NCBI GenBank assembly: GCA_017311185.1
Contig: JAESUZ010003163.1
Span: forward strand, 62,001-126,000
Direction: 5' to 3'
Origin: Proteles cristata cristata
Lineage: Eukaryota > Chordata > Mammalia > Carnivora > Hyaenidae
Length of the DNA stretch: 64,000 bases
Positions within the stretch are counted from its first letter, which is position 1. Each line of letters opens with the position of its first letter. Both the position numbers and the translations under genes were made by a program. The notes beneath the pieces were generated by a model that searched no databases, was not told where the DNA came from, and was given only the letters and a program-made list of their open reading frames with translations. Positions 11,380 through 20,978 of the stretch are shown piece by piece.

Positions 11380-11579
11380 TTGTGTATTTATTTTTGAGAG
11401 AGACAGAGCATGGGTGGGGGAGGGGCAGAGAGAGAGAGAGGGAGACACAGAATCCGAAGCAGGCTCCAGGCTTGAGCTGTCAGCACAGAGCCCCACTCAG
11501 ATCTCAAACTCACCAACTGTGAGATCACAACCTGAGCAGAAATCAGATTCTTAACTGACTGAGCCACCCAAGCGCCCCC
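11380..11579 (-). mobile_element. Can-SINE, host of the nested copy
   Basis: TATTTATTTTTGAGAGAG to GAGCCACCCAAGCGCCCC. Its original tail lies at 11120-11158, before the younger insertion. Confidence 0.9.
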
Positions 11580-12098
11580 CAAGAAAAATAATTTTAAATC
11601 ACTGATGCACAGTTTCTTTTAGAAGAGGCCAATGAAGTGCAAGCCCCTGAAAGGAGAGTTTCAGGAACACCACAGTGAATCTGTTCATTTAATGATCATT
11701 TAACAATCCCTTCAAGTTCTAAAAAGTCCCTGTGTTTCTCTCCTTCTTTCAAATCTTTTTCTCTTCCCTTCCCTTCCCTATTGTGTGTTGCTTCCCCTCC
11801 CTTTCCTTGAGGCATCTGGGACCAGAGATATCTGCAGGGCCAGCTGATTAGGTGGCAGTTGGGGGTGAAGATGGACAACACAGACAGAGAATCAGTAACT
11901 ATGAAGACACATGGAAACTACGGGGAGCTAGATCCCCAGCGGCGCAAACGGTTAGCGCGCGGTACTTCTATGAAAATACTGGGAGCCAGATTTCTCACTG
12001 TTGGGGAACAGAGCTAGACATGGGAAGGGCTGAGGCCAGAATAAACCCATAGTGCTTAATGGAATTGGAGGTATAGGTGCATGTTCAGTTTGTCTATG
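11580..12098. other. intergenic, nothing recognised
   Basis: No gene or named repeat. Confidence 0.5.
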
Positions 12099-12306
12099 TT
12101 TTTTTTTTTTTTTTTTTTTTTCTGAGAGATAGAGACAGTGTGATCAGGGGAGGGTCAGACAGAGGGAGACACAGAATCCAAAACAGGCTCCAGGCTCTGA
12201 GCTAGCTGTCAGCACAGAGCCTGACTCGGGGCTCAAACCCACTACTGTGAGATCATGACCTGAGCCGAAGTCGGATGCTCAACCGACTGAGCCACCCAGG
12301 TGCCCC
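12099..12306 (-). mobile_element. Can-SINE
   Basis: T22 tail, GAGATAGAGACAG, ends GAGCCACCCAGGTGCCCC. Confidence 0.92.
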
Positions 12307-12324
12307 TGTTTTTTGTTTTTTGTT

Positions 12325-12422
12325 TTTTTTTTTAAATAAACTCCAGACCCAACATGGGGCTCAAATTCACAACCCTGAGATTGAGTCACATGCTTCTACG
12401 AACTGAGCCATGCAGCCACCCT
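12325..12422 (-). mobile_element. short-type tRNA-derived SINE
   Basis: T-run, CAGACCCAACATGGGGCTC, GAACTGAGCCATGCAGCCACCC. No TC tract. Confidence 0.75.
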
Positions 12423-12507
12423 GCAAATTCATGGTTTTTAATTGCACACAGATAAATATGGAAATAGATATAATGTATATGTATAAATATATATGTGTGC
12501 GTATGCG

Positions 12508-12698
12508 TGTTATTTGAGAGAGAGAGAGAGAGCATGAGTGAGGAAAGGGGCAGAGGGAGAGAGAGAGAGAGAGAAAGAATATTAAGCAGGCTCCACACTG
12601 AGCATGAAGCCTAGGGCTCGAGCCCATGACCCTGGGATCGTGACCTGATCTGAAATCAAGAGTTGGATGCTCAACCAACTGATCCACCCAGATACCTC
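12508..12698 (-). mobile_element. Can-SINE
   Basis: GAGAGA tract, CAGGCTCCACACTGAGCATG, ends GATCCACCCAGATACC. Diverged. Confidence 0.88.
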
Positions 12699-12739
12699 TA
12701 TGCATGTGTGTTTTAGTATATACTGTTAATGAACAAAAA

Positions 12740-13150
12740 TTCAACTGAGTAAATGTGAAGATCTACTTTGGTTTTATTAAGCAATTCACAGGATCAGGCA
12801 ACCTCTCATCTAGCAAGTAGAGAAGACTTCTGAGGAGTTGCATAAAATGCAAAGTTTTTATAAGAAAGACACTGGGGCAAGAAGTTATTAACAAAAGAGA
12901 AGACCGGTCCAGGCAAGGTCACCTTCCCTTAGGGTGAAAGGCAGGGGCTGTTATTAGGTAGATTATCTCATCTTTGAGGGATGGAGAGGGCCCACATGGC
13001 AGATTATCTCATTGGTGCTGATCAGAAAATTCCTGACTGACTGGTTAAGACTTATATTTCTGGTGCAAGTTTAAACTGCAGTTAAGTTAGGTATTAAGCC
13101 CCAATTGGGTGACTTGGCCTAAGTGACACCATTTTGGGAGCGTGATATTC
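12740..13150. other. possible old dispersed repeat of unknown family
   Basis: The composition and the paired phrase AGATTATCTCAT at 12960 and 13000 suggest an LTR-like relic, but I cannot name it. No gene. Confidence 0.3.
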
Positions 13151-13540
13151 TTTATCATAATATAAATTATAGGTACATATGCATATATATGAATTGTATT
13201 TATGTGTGCATACACACACGCACCTGTAACAATGAGGACGTCTAATGCTCAAATCAAGGTTTCTAAGTATTCTCTAGTAAAAGGTACCATAGTTCTTTGG
13301 AGAAGAGCTTAAGTCCAGCACAACACAAGGAAAATGCAAAATGAACCTAAAATACTTAATTGTGTCAAAAAGTTAGGAAATTCTCAAAAAATCATAAGAA
13401 TTTATCTGAGTTGCAGGAGCCAGCTTAACAGAGGTCCTTCCCATGGCCAAACCTGGAACACTATGGGTGTCTTAAAAGAAATAATGATAGTGTTACATTT
13501 TAGTCCATTGATTAGAATAAAGATTCATGAACCCTAGTGA

Positions 13541-13606
13541 TAGATGGTAGATAGATAGATAGATAGACAGATAGATGATAGATAGATAGATAGATAGATA
13601 GATAGA
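13541..13606. repeat. (GATA)n microsatellite
   Basis: GATA units with GGTA, GACA and GATG interruptions. Confidence 0.92.
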
Positions 13607-13871
13607 AAAGGCTCTTCCTTATAGTAAAATAGCAACTAATATGGAAGAAATCAATATTTGGTGATTATATTTTCTAAAACATTTTGTAACAGTATCTCTA
13701 ATCCTACATGTTCTTCTTACATTGTGACTTTGATAGTCTTCCATCAAAGAGTGGGGTCTCTGTCCCCTCCTCTTGAACTAGGAGGGCTTAGACTGGAGAG
13801 ATAAGACCAATCGAGGATGGCAGAAGTGATACCATGTGACTTCCAAAGTCATATTAGAAAAGACAATAGCA

Positions 13872-14075
13872 GGGGTGCCTGGGTGGTTCTGTCAGTTAAG
13901 TGTCTGACTTCGGCTCAGGTCATGATCTCACAGTTCATGGGCTCAAGCCCCACACCAGGCTCTGTGCTGATTGACAGCTGAGAGCCTGGAGCTTGCTTCA
14001 GATTCTGTCTCCCTCTCTCTCTTTGCCCCTCCCCCACTGGTGCTCTCTCTGTCTCTCAAAAAATGAATAAACATT
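13872..14075 (+). mobile_element. Can-SINE
   Basis: Head GGGGTGCCTGGGTGGTTCTG. Its A-tail hosts the next, inverted copy. Confidence 0.9.
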
Positions 14076-14089
14076 AAAAAAATGTTTTA

Positions 14090-14315
14090 TTTTTATTTTT
14101 TTTTAATATTTTTATTTATTTCTAGGAGAGAGAGAGAGAGAGACAGCATGAGCAGGGGAGGGTCAGAGAGAGAGGGAGTCACAGACTGAAACAGGCTCCA
14201 GGCTCTGAGCTGGCAGTCAGCACAGAGCCCGATGCGGGGCCCGAACCCACGAACCGCGAGATCATGACCTAAATGAAAGTCGGACGCTTAACCGACTAAG
14301 CCACCCAGGCGCCCT
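14090..14315 (-). mobile_element. Can-SINE, young type, nested
   Basis: CpG-rich copy inserted in the preceding SINE's tail. Target duplication AAAAAAATGTTTTA at 14076-14089 and 14316-14329. Confidence 0.94.
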
Positions 14316-14343
14316 AAAAAAATGTTTTAAAAAGAAAAGACAA

Positions 14344-14572
14344 GGGGTGCCTGGGTGGCTCAGTCAGTTAAGCGTCTGACTTTGGCTCAGGTCATGATCT
14401 TACAGTTTGTGGGTTCAACCCCTGCGTCAGGCTCTGTGATGACAGCTCAGAGCCTGGAGCCTGCTTCAGATTCTGTGTCTCCCTCTTTCTCTGACCCTCC
14501 CCTGCTCAGGTTCTCTCTCTCTCTCTCAGAAATAAATAAAAACATTAAAAATTAAAAAAAAAAAAGAAAAGA
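14344..14572 (+). mobile_element. Can-SINE
   Basis: Head GGGGTGCCTGGGTGGCTCAG, tail AATAAATAAAAACATTAAAA. Confidence 0.92.
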
Positions 14573-15126
14573 AGAGACAGCTTTATTACTTGAACACTTA
14601 CTCTTGAAGCCTTTGTCCTCCTCACTGTGAAGAAGCCCACACTGGCTAGTGTGGACACTCTTGGCTGAGCCCTGAGACTATATAGAAACAAGATGTCTGG
14701 CCAGCCCCCAGCTGCTTCAGCTCCACCACCATTTTGACTGCAACCTCATGAGAGACCCCCAAACTAGAACTGCCTAGCTGGTCCCTTTCCAAATCCCTGA
14801 CCCATAAAACCTGTAGAAGCTAACAAATTTATATTATTTCTTAAGCCATTAAGTTTTAGGACAATTTGTAACAGGGCAGTAAGTAACTGGAACAGTGATG
14901 ATTGGAGGACTGGAAGATTCAGACGATAATCTTAGTGGCTGCAAAAACTAATGGGTTAAAGATTTGATGAGGAATAAGATGTTTATATAGAGTTAAAGTG
15001 TTTCTCCATTAAATATTTATTAATTAAAAGTGGAAAGTTTTACAAATCCTGGCAGATATTTCCTTAACAGTGATTGAAGTGAACATCACCATAACGGTTG
15101 ACATTGTTGGTAATAGGATGAAGGTT

Positions 15127-15346
15127 TTTTTTTTTTTAATATATTTTTATTTATTTCTAGGAGAGAGAGAGACAGCATGAGCAGGGGAGGGTCAGAGAGA
15201 GGGGGAGACACAGACTCTGAAATAGGCTCCAGGATCCGAGCTGGCAGTCAGCACAGAGCCCGATGCGGGGCTCGAACCCGCGAACCGCAAGATCATGACC
15301 TAAGCGAAAGTCGGATGCTTAACCGACTAAGCCACCCAGGCGCCCC
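15127..15346 (-). mobile_element. Can-SINE, young type
   Basis: Ends AAGCCACCCAGGCGCCCC. AGGATGAAG flanks it on both sides as target duplication. Confidence 0.93.
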
Positions 15347-15436
15347 AAGGATGAAGTTTAACTACTTACTGGCTTGGGGGGTGGGCACTGATTAGTATTT
15401 TCTGATTTTTCTAATGTAAAAACTCCCACAATGACC

Positions 15437-15525
15437 CAGCTGCCTGGCTGACTCTTCAGTGTAATGAGTTTGAGCTCCATGTTGGGCCTAGAATTTACCT
15501 AAAAAATATATGTACATATTACAAA
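15437..15525 (+). mobile_element. short-type SINE with long target duplication
   Basis: CAGCTGCCTGGCTGACTC, GAGTTTGAGCTCCATGTTGGG, AAAAAATATA. Flanked by AACTCCCACAATGACC at 15421-15436 and 15526-15541 (one mismatch). Confidence 0.8.
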
Positions 15526-15796
15526 AACTCCCACGATGACCAATTTCTGACCACCACTGGTTTAACAACAGGCTGAAATTTTAACAACTGGCTGTTGCTT
15601 GTTGGTAGAGATCACCTCCAGCAGGCCCTGATCAATGTGTCCCTTGATATGATGCACTGAGAAAGACAAGATCACTTATGAGGTATTCCTCCTAAAAATG
15701 TATAACTGGAATCTCTTCACAAGGAAACATTACAAAGACCTGAAATGAGAGACACTGTATAAAATAACTGGTCTGTACTCTTCAAATTAAGGTCAC

Positions 15797-16015
15797 AGGG
15801 TGCCTGAGTGAGTGGCTCAGTCAGTTGAGCATCTGGCTCTTGATTTAAGCTCCAGTCATGATCTCATAGTTTGTGGGATTGAGCTCTGAGGTGGGCTCTG
15901 CATTGACAGCAAGGAGCCTGCTTGGAATTCTCTCTGTCTTTGTCCCTCCCCTTTGCACACATGCATGCTCACTCTCTCTCTCTCTCTTAAAATAAGTAAA
16001 CATTTTTTAAAAAGT
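15797..16015 (+). mobile_element. Can-SINE
   Basis: Head AGGGTGCCTGAGTGAGTGGC with a 4-base GAGT duplication, TC tract, AAAATAAGTAAAC tail. Confidence 0.88.
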
Positions 16016-16020
16016 CAACA

Positions 16021-16220
16021 GGGGCACCTGGTGGCTCAGTCAGTTAAGTGTCTAACTCTTGGTTTCTACTCAGGTCATAGTCTCATGGTTTTGTGGGTTT
16101 TAGCCCTGCATCAGGCTCTGCACTGAGAGTATGGCATCTGCTTGGAATTCTCTCTCCCTCTCCCTCTGCCCCTTCTCCAATCTCGCTCTCTCTCTCTTCC
16201 AAAATAAGTAAGTAAAAAAA
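16021..16220 (+). mobile_element. Can-SINE
   Basis: Head GGGGCACCTGGTGGCTCAG, TC tract, AAAATAAGTAAGTAAAA tail. Confidence 0.9.
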
Positions 16221-16685
16221 TGTCCACATCACAAAAGATAAGGAAAGACTGAGGAACTGTTCCAGAATGAAAGAGACAAGAGACAGGATAACTAAGTAGA
16301 ACATGTCATCCTGGGTTGGGTTCTAGGCAGAGAGAAGAAACATGCCTGGAAGGGCCAGGGAGAGATGATAGTATCTTATCAATGTTAACATTCTGCTTTG
16401 GATATTAACACTGTGGTTACACACTGTCTTTAGTAAATGTGGGCTGGAGTGTTTATGAATAATGGGCCATAATGTCTGCATCTTAGGTCTCTATTGGTTA
16501 GAAAAATTAGGATCTATCATGCAGATATTGAAAGAGATACAGATACACAGAGAGAATGATATAGTAAATGTTATAAAATGTCAATAATTGGGGGACCTAG
16601 ACAGAGTATGTTAGAGTTCTTTGTACTATTCTTTCAACTTTCCTAAAGATTTCACATTATTTCAAGATAATAATACAAATGTTTC

Positions 16686-17944
16686 AGGGTTTTCCCTAAG
16701 TCTGGATCTCAAATTCTCACCTGCTGTGAGATGAAATGATTCACATCTCCAACAACATTCTCTCAGTTTGAATTTTTAGAAGTCTCCCTGCCCTTTCTGG
16801 GAGCTGTGCCAACTGATGTAAAGCTCCAGGACCCAGGAGGAGGGGCAGGACCAGGGTATTCATCATAAGCCAGATGATGGGGACTTGTTGTACAATAAGG
16901 CTGGCAAATCAGAGACTCTTGGTGTCCCTGGCCATTAGGTTTTTCCAGCCCAGACAATTCACCTGACAAAGAAGGAAAAAGGATTTAACCTCACTCTAAG
17001 AAATAAATAAATATAGAGTACATGAATTCGAATTACAAAAATATATTTTGTTAACAGAAAGCTTTTCTTCAGATTTCTTTTAAATAAATAGTAGGCGCCA
17101 GGTAGAGCATGATTTTGCCTACAAAAATTCAATTAATACACAAAATTTTCCAAAAAATATATGTCAGGGTACCTTCTGGGAAATCTTACAGGAGGAATAC
17201 ATGAAATCAGATTTAACTACCCCTGGAAGAAATATTACTCAGTTCCAAGGGGGCGACAGCCTATTTCCCACATCTTCATAACTCAGGGTCTGGTTCTTTT
17301 GATGTTTCTAGTTCTGTGCTAGGACTCAGCCTACTGAACCAGGCATGAAGACAAGACTTGTAGCTGATTTAATTTGCCAAATCAGTGATCACACCAACTC
17401 TGGGCTAGAGACCTTAAACTCTTGGGACACCCCTGTAGTCATGGCAACTTGCTACAGAAGCCCATTTGGCTAAGTTTCATTTTCACCATTTATTAAATGT
17501 AAGTCAGCTGAGCTGGGACCTATGCACTATCTACTGGGATTGGTTAAGGCAATAAATCAAAGACTGTCAGAATTAGACAGGATCTTAAAGGTCATCTTGC
17601 TCCATCTGGGTACCAGTCTGTGGGTAGAGGACCCCTAATCAGCAAGACTTTTCCCAGTGTCATGAACCAAACAGTGATAAACTACTAATGGAGGGACGGT
17701 TGGCTGCTGCCTATGAGCCCAGAGGCAGGTGATGGGCGATGGATGAGAAGACATTTGAATCCACCTGGGACTTTTAAGGAATTTTTTTAATCCTCCTTTA
17801 CATCCTTTAGTCAAGTGAAAACAGGGCTGGCTTCTTGCCTTCCTTCTCCCAAAGACCAGGCTAGGAGTCAGAATTTGACCACATGAAGTCTTTTCTTTGT
17901 AGAGACTCTGCTCTGTTCCTTCCTGCTGGGTCAATGCATACAAG
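16686..17944. other. intergenic, nothing clearly recognised
   Basis: No gene or firm repeat call. A minus-strand AATAAA at 17489-17494 could serve as a distal ADA2 polyadenylation signal. Confidence 0.4.
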
Positions 17945-19260
17945 TTATATCCATTCATCAACACATCTTTTATTGAGTACTAACTAGGTTTGGGGCATGG
18001 AGCTAGGCTTTGTGTTCACAATGTACATGAAACAATCAATTAGTTCCTACTCACATGGAGTTTACAGTCTGGTGGGATGGAAACTATCAACACAGAAATA
18101 AATATATAATTACAAATTAAGAGTCATGAAGGAAAAAAGCAAGGTGCCATGAGAGATATTAACAGGTTAGGGGTTTAGGAAACCTTTCTGAGTCAATGGC
18201 ATGAAATGTGAAACCTTAAGGGTAAACAAGAGTCAGTTAGACAAAAGTGGAAAGAAAGAATATCCCAGGCAGAAAGAATGAGAAAAGATTCTTAACACAG
18301 CATAGGGTTTGAGATATTTGAGGAACAAAGGACCAGTGTAGCCAGCGTCTGGTACACTGGGGGAGACTGGGATGGGATGATGCTGGAAGGAATCCAGGTT
18401 AAACATGATGCCATATGCCCTGTTGAAACATTTGGATTTTTCTAAGAGCACTGAGATGTAATCAGTGTAACCTGACTTAATTTAATTTTTAAAAAGGCAT
18501 TGCTCTATGAAATATGAAATAAAGAAGGCAAAGAGAAGAAAGGAGAGCTCAATTAAGGAGACCATTATAACTCAGACAAGAAGTGATAGTGGCTTGAACT
18601 CAGTCAATAGCAATACAGGTAGAGAGGCATGAAGGATTCAAGATACATTTTGATGCAGGGAACAAGGGAGGGAGCAATATCAAGAATTTCACTGAAAAAT
18701 TCTTTGAGCACCTGGATAGAATGGATGGAGGTGACATTTACGAAGATGGGAAGACCAGGAAAAGGTTAAAAGGGAAGAGATTGAAAGTTCAGAATTGCAC
18801 ATAGTCGGTTTCTCAGATTCTTGTGAATGATCCAAGTAAATAAATCAATTTGGGGATCATCAGCAAATAAATAGTATTTAAAAGCAAAGGAGTGAATGAA
18901 ACACTATAGAGTAAGAGAAAAAGAAGAGGAGAAGAAGGAGAAACATGAATAGAAGAGAGGCAAAACTAAGTCCTGAGGAAATCCAACACAGAAATCTGAT
19001 AGAGAAGAGCATCTGGAAAAAGGACCCCAGAAGCAATGACCAGAGAGAAAGGAAGAAAAGGAAACCAAGAGAGTTGATGTCACTGAGGTTAAGAGAAAAG
19101 AATATTTAAAAAAGATGAGTTTGGTAAACTCTCTAAGTGTTTCTGAGATGACAATCAATGTGGAAGCCATTGATGACCTTCATGATGTCAATTTTGATGA
19201 AGAAATGGAGGTAGAAACTATACTGGTGTGGGTTCAAGAATGATTGACAGAAGGTGAAAA
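17945..19260 (-). mobile_element. L2 (LINE-2) relic with decayed reverse-transcriptase region
   Basis: The plus strand reads as the complement of L2. It starts with the TTTATTGAGTACTAACTAGG end near 17970 and runs through segments like TTTACAGTCTGGTGGGA and GGGGATCATCAGCAAATAAA. The last is the reverse complement of the RT motif coding for YADD-like residues. Small indels and stops throughout show it is long dead. It lies head-to-tail with ADA2, about 50 bases after the stop codon. Confidence 0.75.
17969..17974 (-). promoter_or_regulatory. candidate polyadenylation signal AATAAA for ADA2
   Basis: The minus strand reads GTACTCAATAAAAGATG, the typical 3' terminus of an L2 element. It is the first minus-strand AATAAA after the stop codon, 1.34 kb downstream. 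A second lies at 17489-17494. Use is inferred. Confidence 0.35.
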
Positions 19261-19308
19261 CAGCTTGTAGAGGGAAGCAGATGAACAGGGTAATAAGTGT
19301 CTGTCTTC

Positions 19309-19408
19309 TCACGTTGGCCTCCTGGCCAGATCAGACACAAACTTATTCCATCTCTCCTCCCAGGTTTTCATGGCAGCCTTTTTATTAATATCCAACAAGG
19401 TGCTGAAC
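19309..19408 (-). CDS. ADA2: ADA2 exon 10, coding part (residues 483-515 and stop)
   Basis: The acceptor CTTTTCTCTGCAG/GTTCAGC completes Lys483. The exon encodes [19 protein letters not shown] and [13 protein letters not shown], then TGA at 19311-19309. The C-terminal helix aligns with human but the tail is two residues longer and ends RRPT in place of ATK, accounting for the other half of the extra length. Intron 9 is short (228 bases). Confidence 0.94.
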
Positions 19409-20918
19409 CTGCAGAGAAAAGGCACCCAGGTCAGCGCCAGGAGAAACAGTCGGTAAATAGGTGAGGGGGTCTCAGATGCTTGCAGAGCCCACTTCTCTCC
19501 AGTCCGAGAGCAATAACAAAACAGAGGCATTGTGGAGAAACCTCCTAGGCTTCTGTCCCAAACCTCTAAGAGAGATAAACACAAGTTGTGAGGTGGAAGA
19601 GGGAGTTGGGGATCTGGTAGTACGTAGGACACTCACTTGATAGAGTTCATGGCCAGTTGTTTGAGTGTCCTCAGATCAGCTGACATTCCCCCAATGCCCA
19701 TGAAGGCCTCATAGAAATCGTAGGACAAGCCCTTGGCACCAAACACAGCCGGGTCATCAGAGCTGATCACCATGGGGTACCCAGTGGCCATCAGAACAGC
19801 AGCAGGGTGGTTTCTCAAGTCAGACACCAGTTTCAGAACCTGCCCAACAGGAAGCAAAGGAGAAAGACAAACTTCGACCTATAAAAAGCTGTCACAAGAG
19901 AGGCAAGACCGTGAGCACAGTCAGCTCCTTTCTTATCTTCATCACCACTCTGAACATTGGAATGACTTCTGGGCACAACACAAGGAATAGAACCAGTCCT
20001 CATGTTCTTGCCAATTTTCTCCAGGTTTCGTCACCATCACAAACATCTGGTCTCTATCTTGGTCTGGCTCAGAGCCGCTCTGGAACACAGCAGGAGAGGC
20101 AGGTGCACAAAGAACCCCAAGCAGCTGTGAAAGCAGCATATCCTATGGCCCCTCCCACTTCATTGGCCTTTCTCAACGTCCGTTTAGCTTTGCTTTCGGC
20201 TTTGCCCCAAATTCCACCAGACCGCAACTCTTACTGCTGCCTCATTATTATGAATAGGTTTGGCAAAGGGCCATTCCTAAATAACTTACTAAGGGGAGAG
20301 AGATAGCAGAGGAATATAGAAAACAAGTGAGCTCGGGGCACCTGGGTGGCTTAGTCGGTTAAGCGTCCGACTTTCGCTCAGGTCATGATCTCGCGGTTTG
20401 TGGGTTCAAGCCCCGCGTCGGCCTCTGTGCTGACTGCCAGCTCAGAGCCTGGAGCCTGTTTCAGTCTGTGACTCCCTCTCTCTCTGACCCTCCCCGGCTC
20501 ACACTGTCTCTCTCTCTCTCCTAGAAATAAATAAAAATATTAAAAAAAAAAAAAGAAAACAAGTGAGCTCAGGAGCTAAAAATCATATGGGAAAGTTTGG
20601 GAATCAGAACAGAGGTTGAGGTTGGGAAGAAAGATTGCATGGGGTTTATGCCATGGATCATGCATACCTGGTTGGAGATGGGACAGACTTCTATGGGAAT
20701 GTCCTTCTTCCAGGAGTCAGCCCAGACTGCTGGGTGTTTGGTCAAAGCAAATCCATGGCCAATCCTGGTAGAGTTCAGTATTAGAGCAACCAGAAGGTTT
20801 CTATCTATGGAAGTACCCTGCCAGTCTGTGGATAAAGGGGTAGTCTCTAATCAGATGGATCTGATCCATTGACCATCCTCAGATAAAGGCTCCGAATCCC
20901 CAAGCAAGAAAAAGAGTG

Positions 20919-20978
<60 letters not shown>

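Larger units (their letters stand above)
13730..14895 (+). mobile_element. MaLR (MLT1-like) LTR split by three SINEs
   Basis: The left part at 13730-13871 has ACCATGTGACTTCCAAAGTC. The right part at 14573-14895 has GACTGCAACCTCATGAGAGAC, CTGACCCATAAAACCTG, TTAAGCCATTAAGTTTT and AACTGGAACAG. The order matches MLT1 LTRs. It carries no gene. Confidence 0.65.
15655..16685 (+). mobile_element. old L1 (L1M-like) 3' end split by two SINEs
   Basis: ACAAAGACCTGAAATGAG and TAACTGGTCTGTACTCTTC lie before the SINEs. GGAAAGACTGAGGAACTG, CATCCTGGGTTGG, TGTACTATTCTTTCAAC and AAGATAATAATAC follow them, in L1M 3' order. Confidence 0.65.
17945..19308 (-). other. ADA2: presumed ADA2 3' UTR, mostly an L2 relic
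   Basis: After the stop codon the transcript would run into an L2 element lying on the same strand (see the L2 entry). Human ADA2 has a long 3' UTR, so a UTR of about 1.3 kb ending here is plausible. The 3' limit is set only by the candidate polyadenylation signal. Confidence 0.4.

Noticed and set aside
13541..13606. CRISPR-like regular repeats (also at 32466 and 52662)
   Set aside because: These are simple tetranucleotide microsatellites with no spacers, in a mammalian genome.
1..17944. Exons of a neighbouring gene such as HDHD5, expected near ADA2 in human
   Set aside because: I searched the listed frames and GC-rich parts for conserved segments and found none. The neighbour probably lies outside the window.
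18904..19170. Hydrophobic minus-strand frame of 88 codons as a membrane protein
   Set aside because: It is decayed L2 reverse-transcriptase sequence within the presumed 3' UTR. The T-rich composition makes it look hydrophobic.
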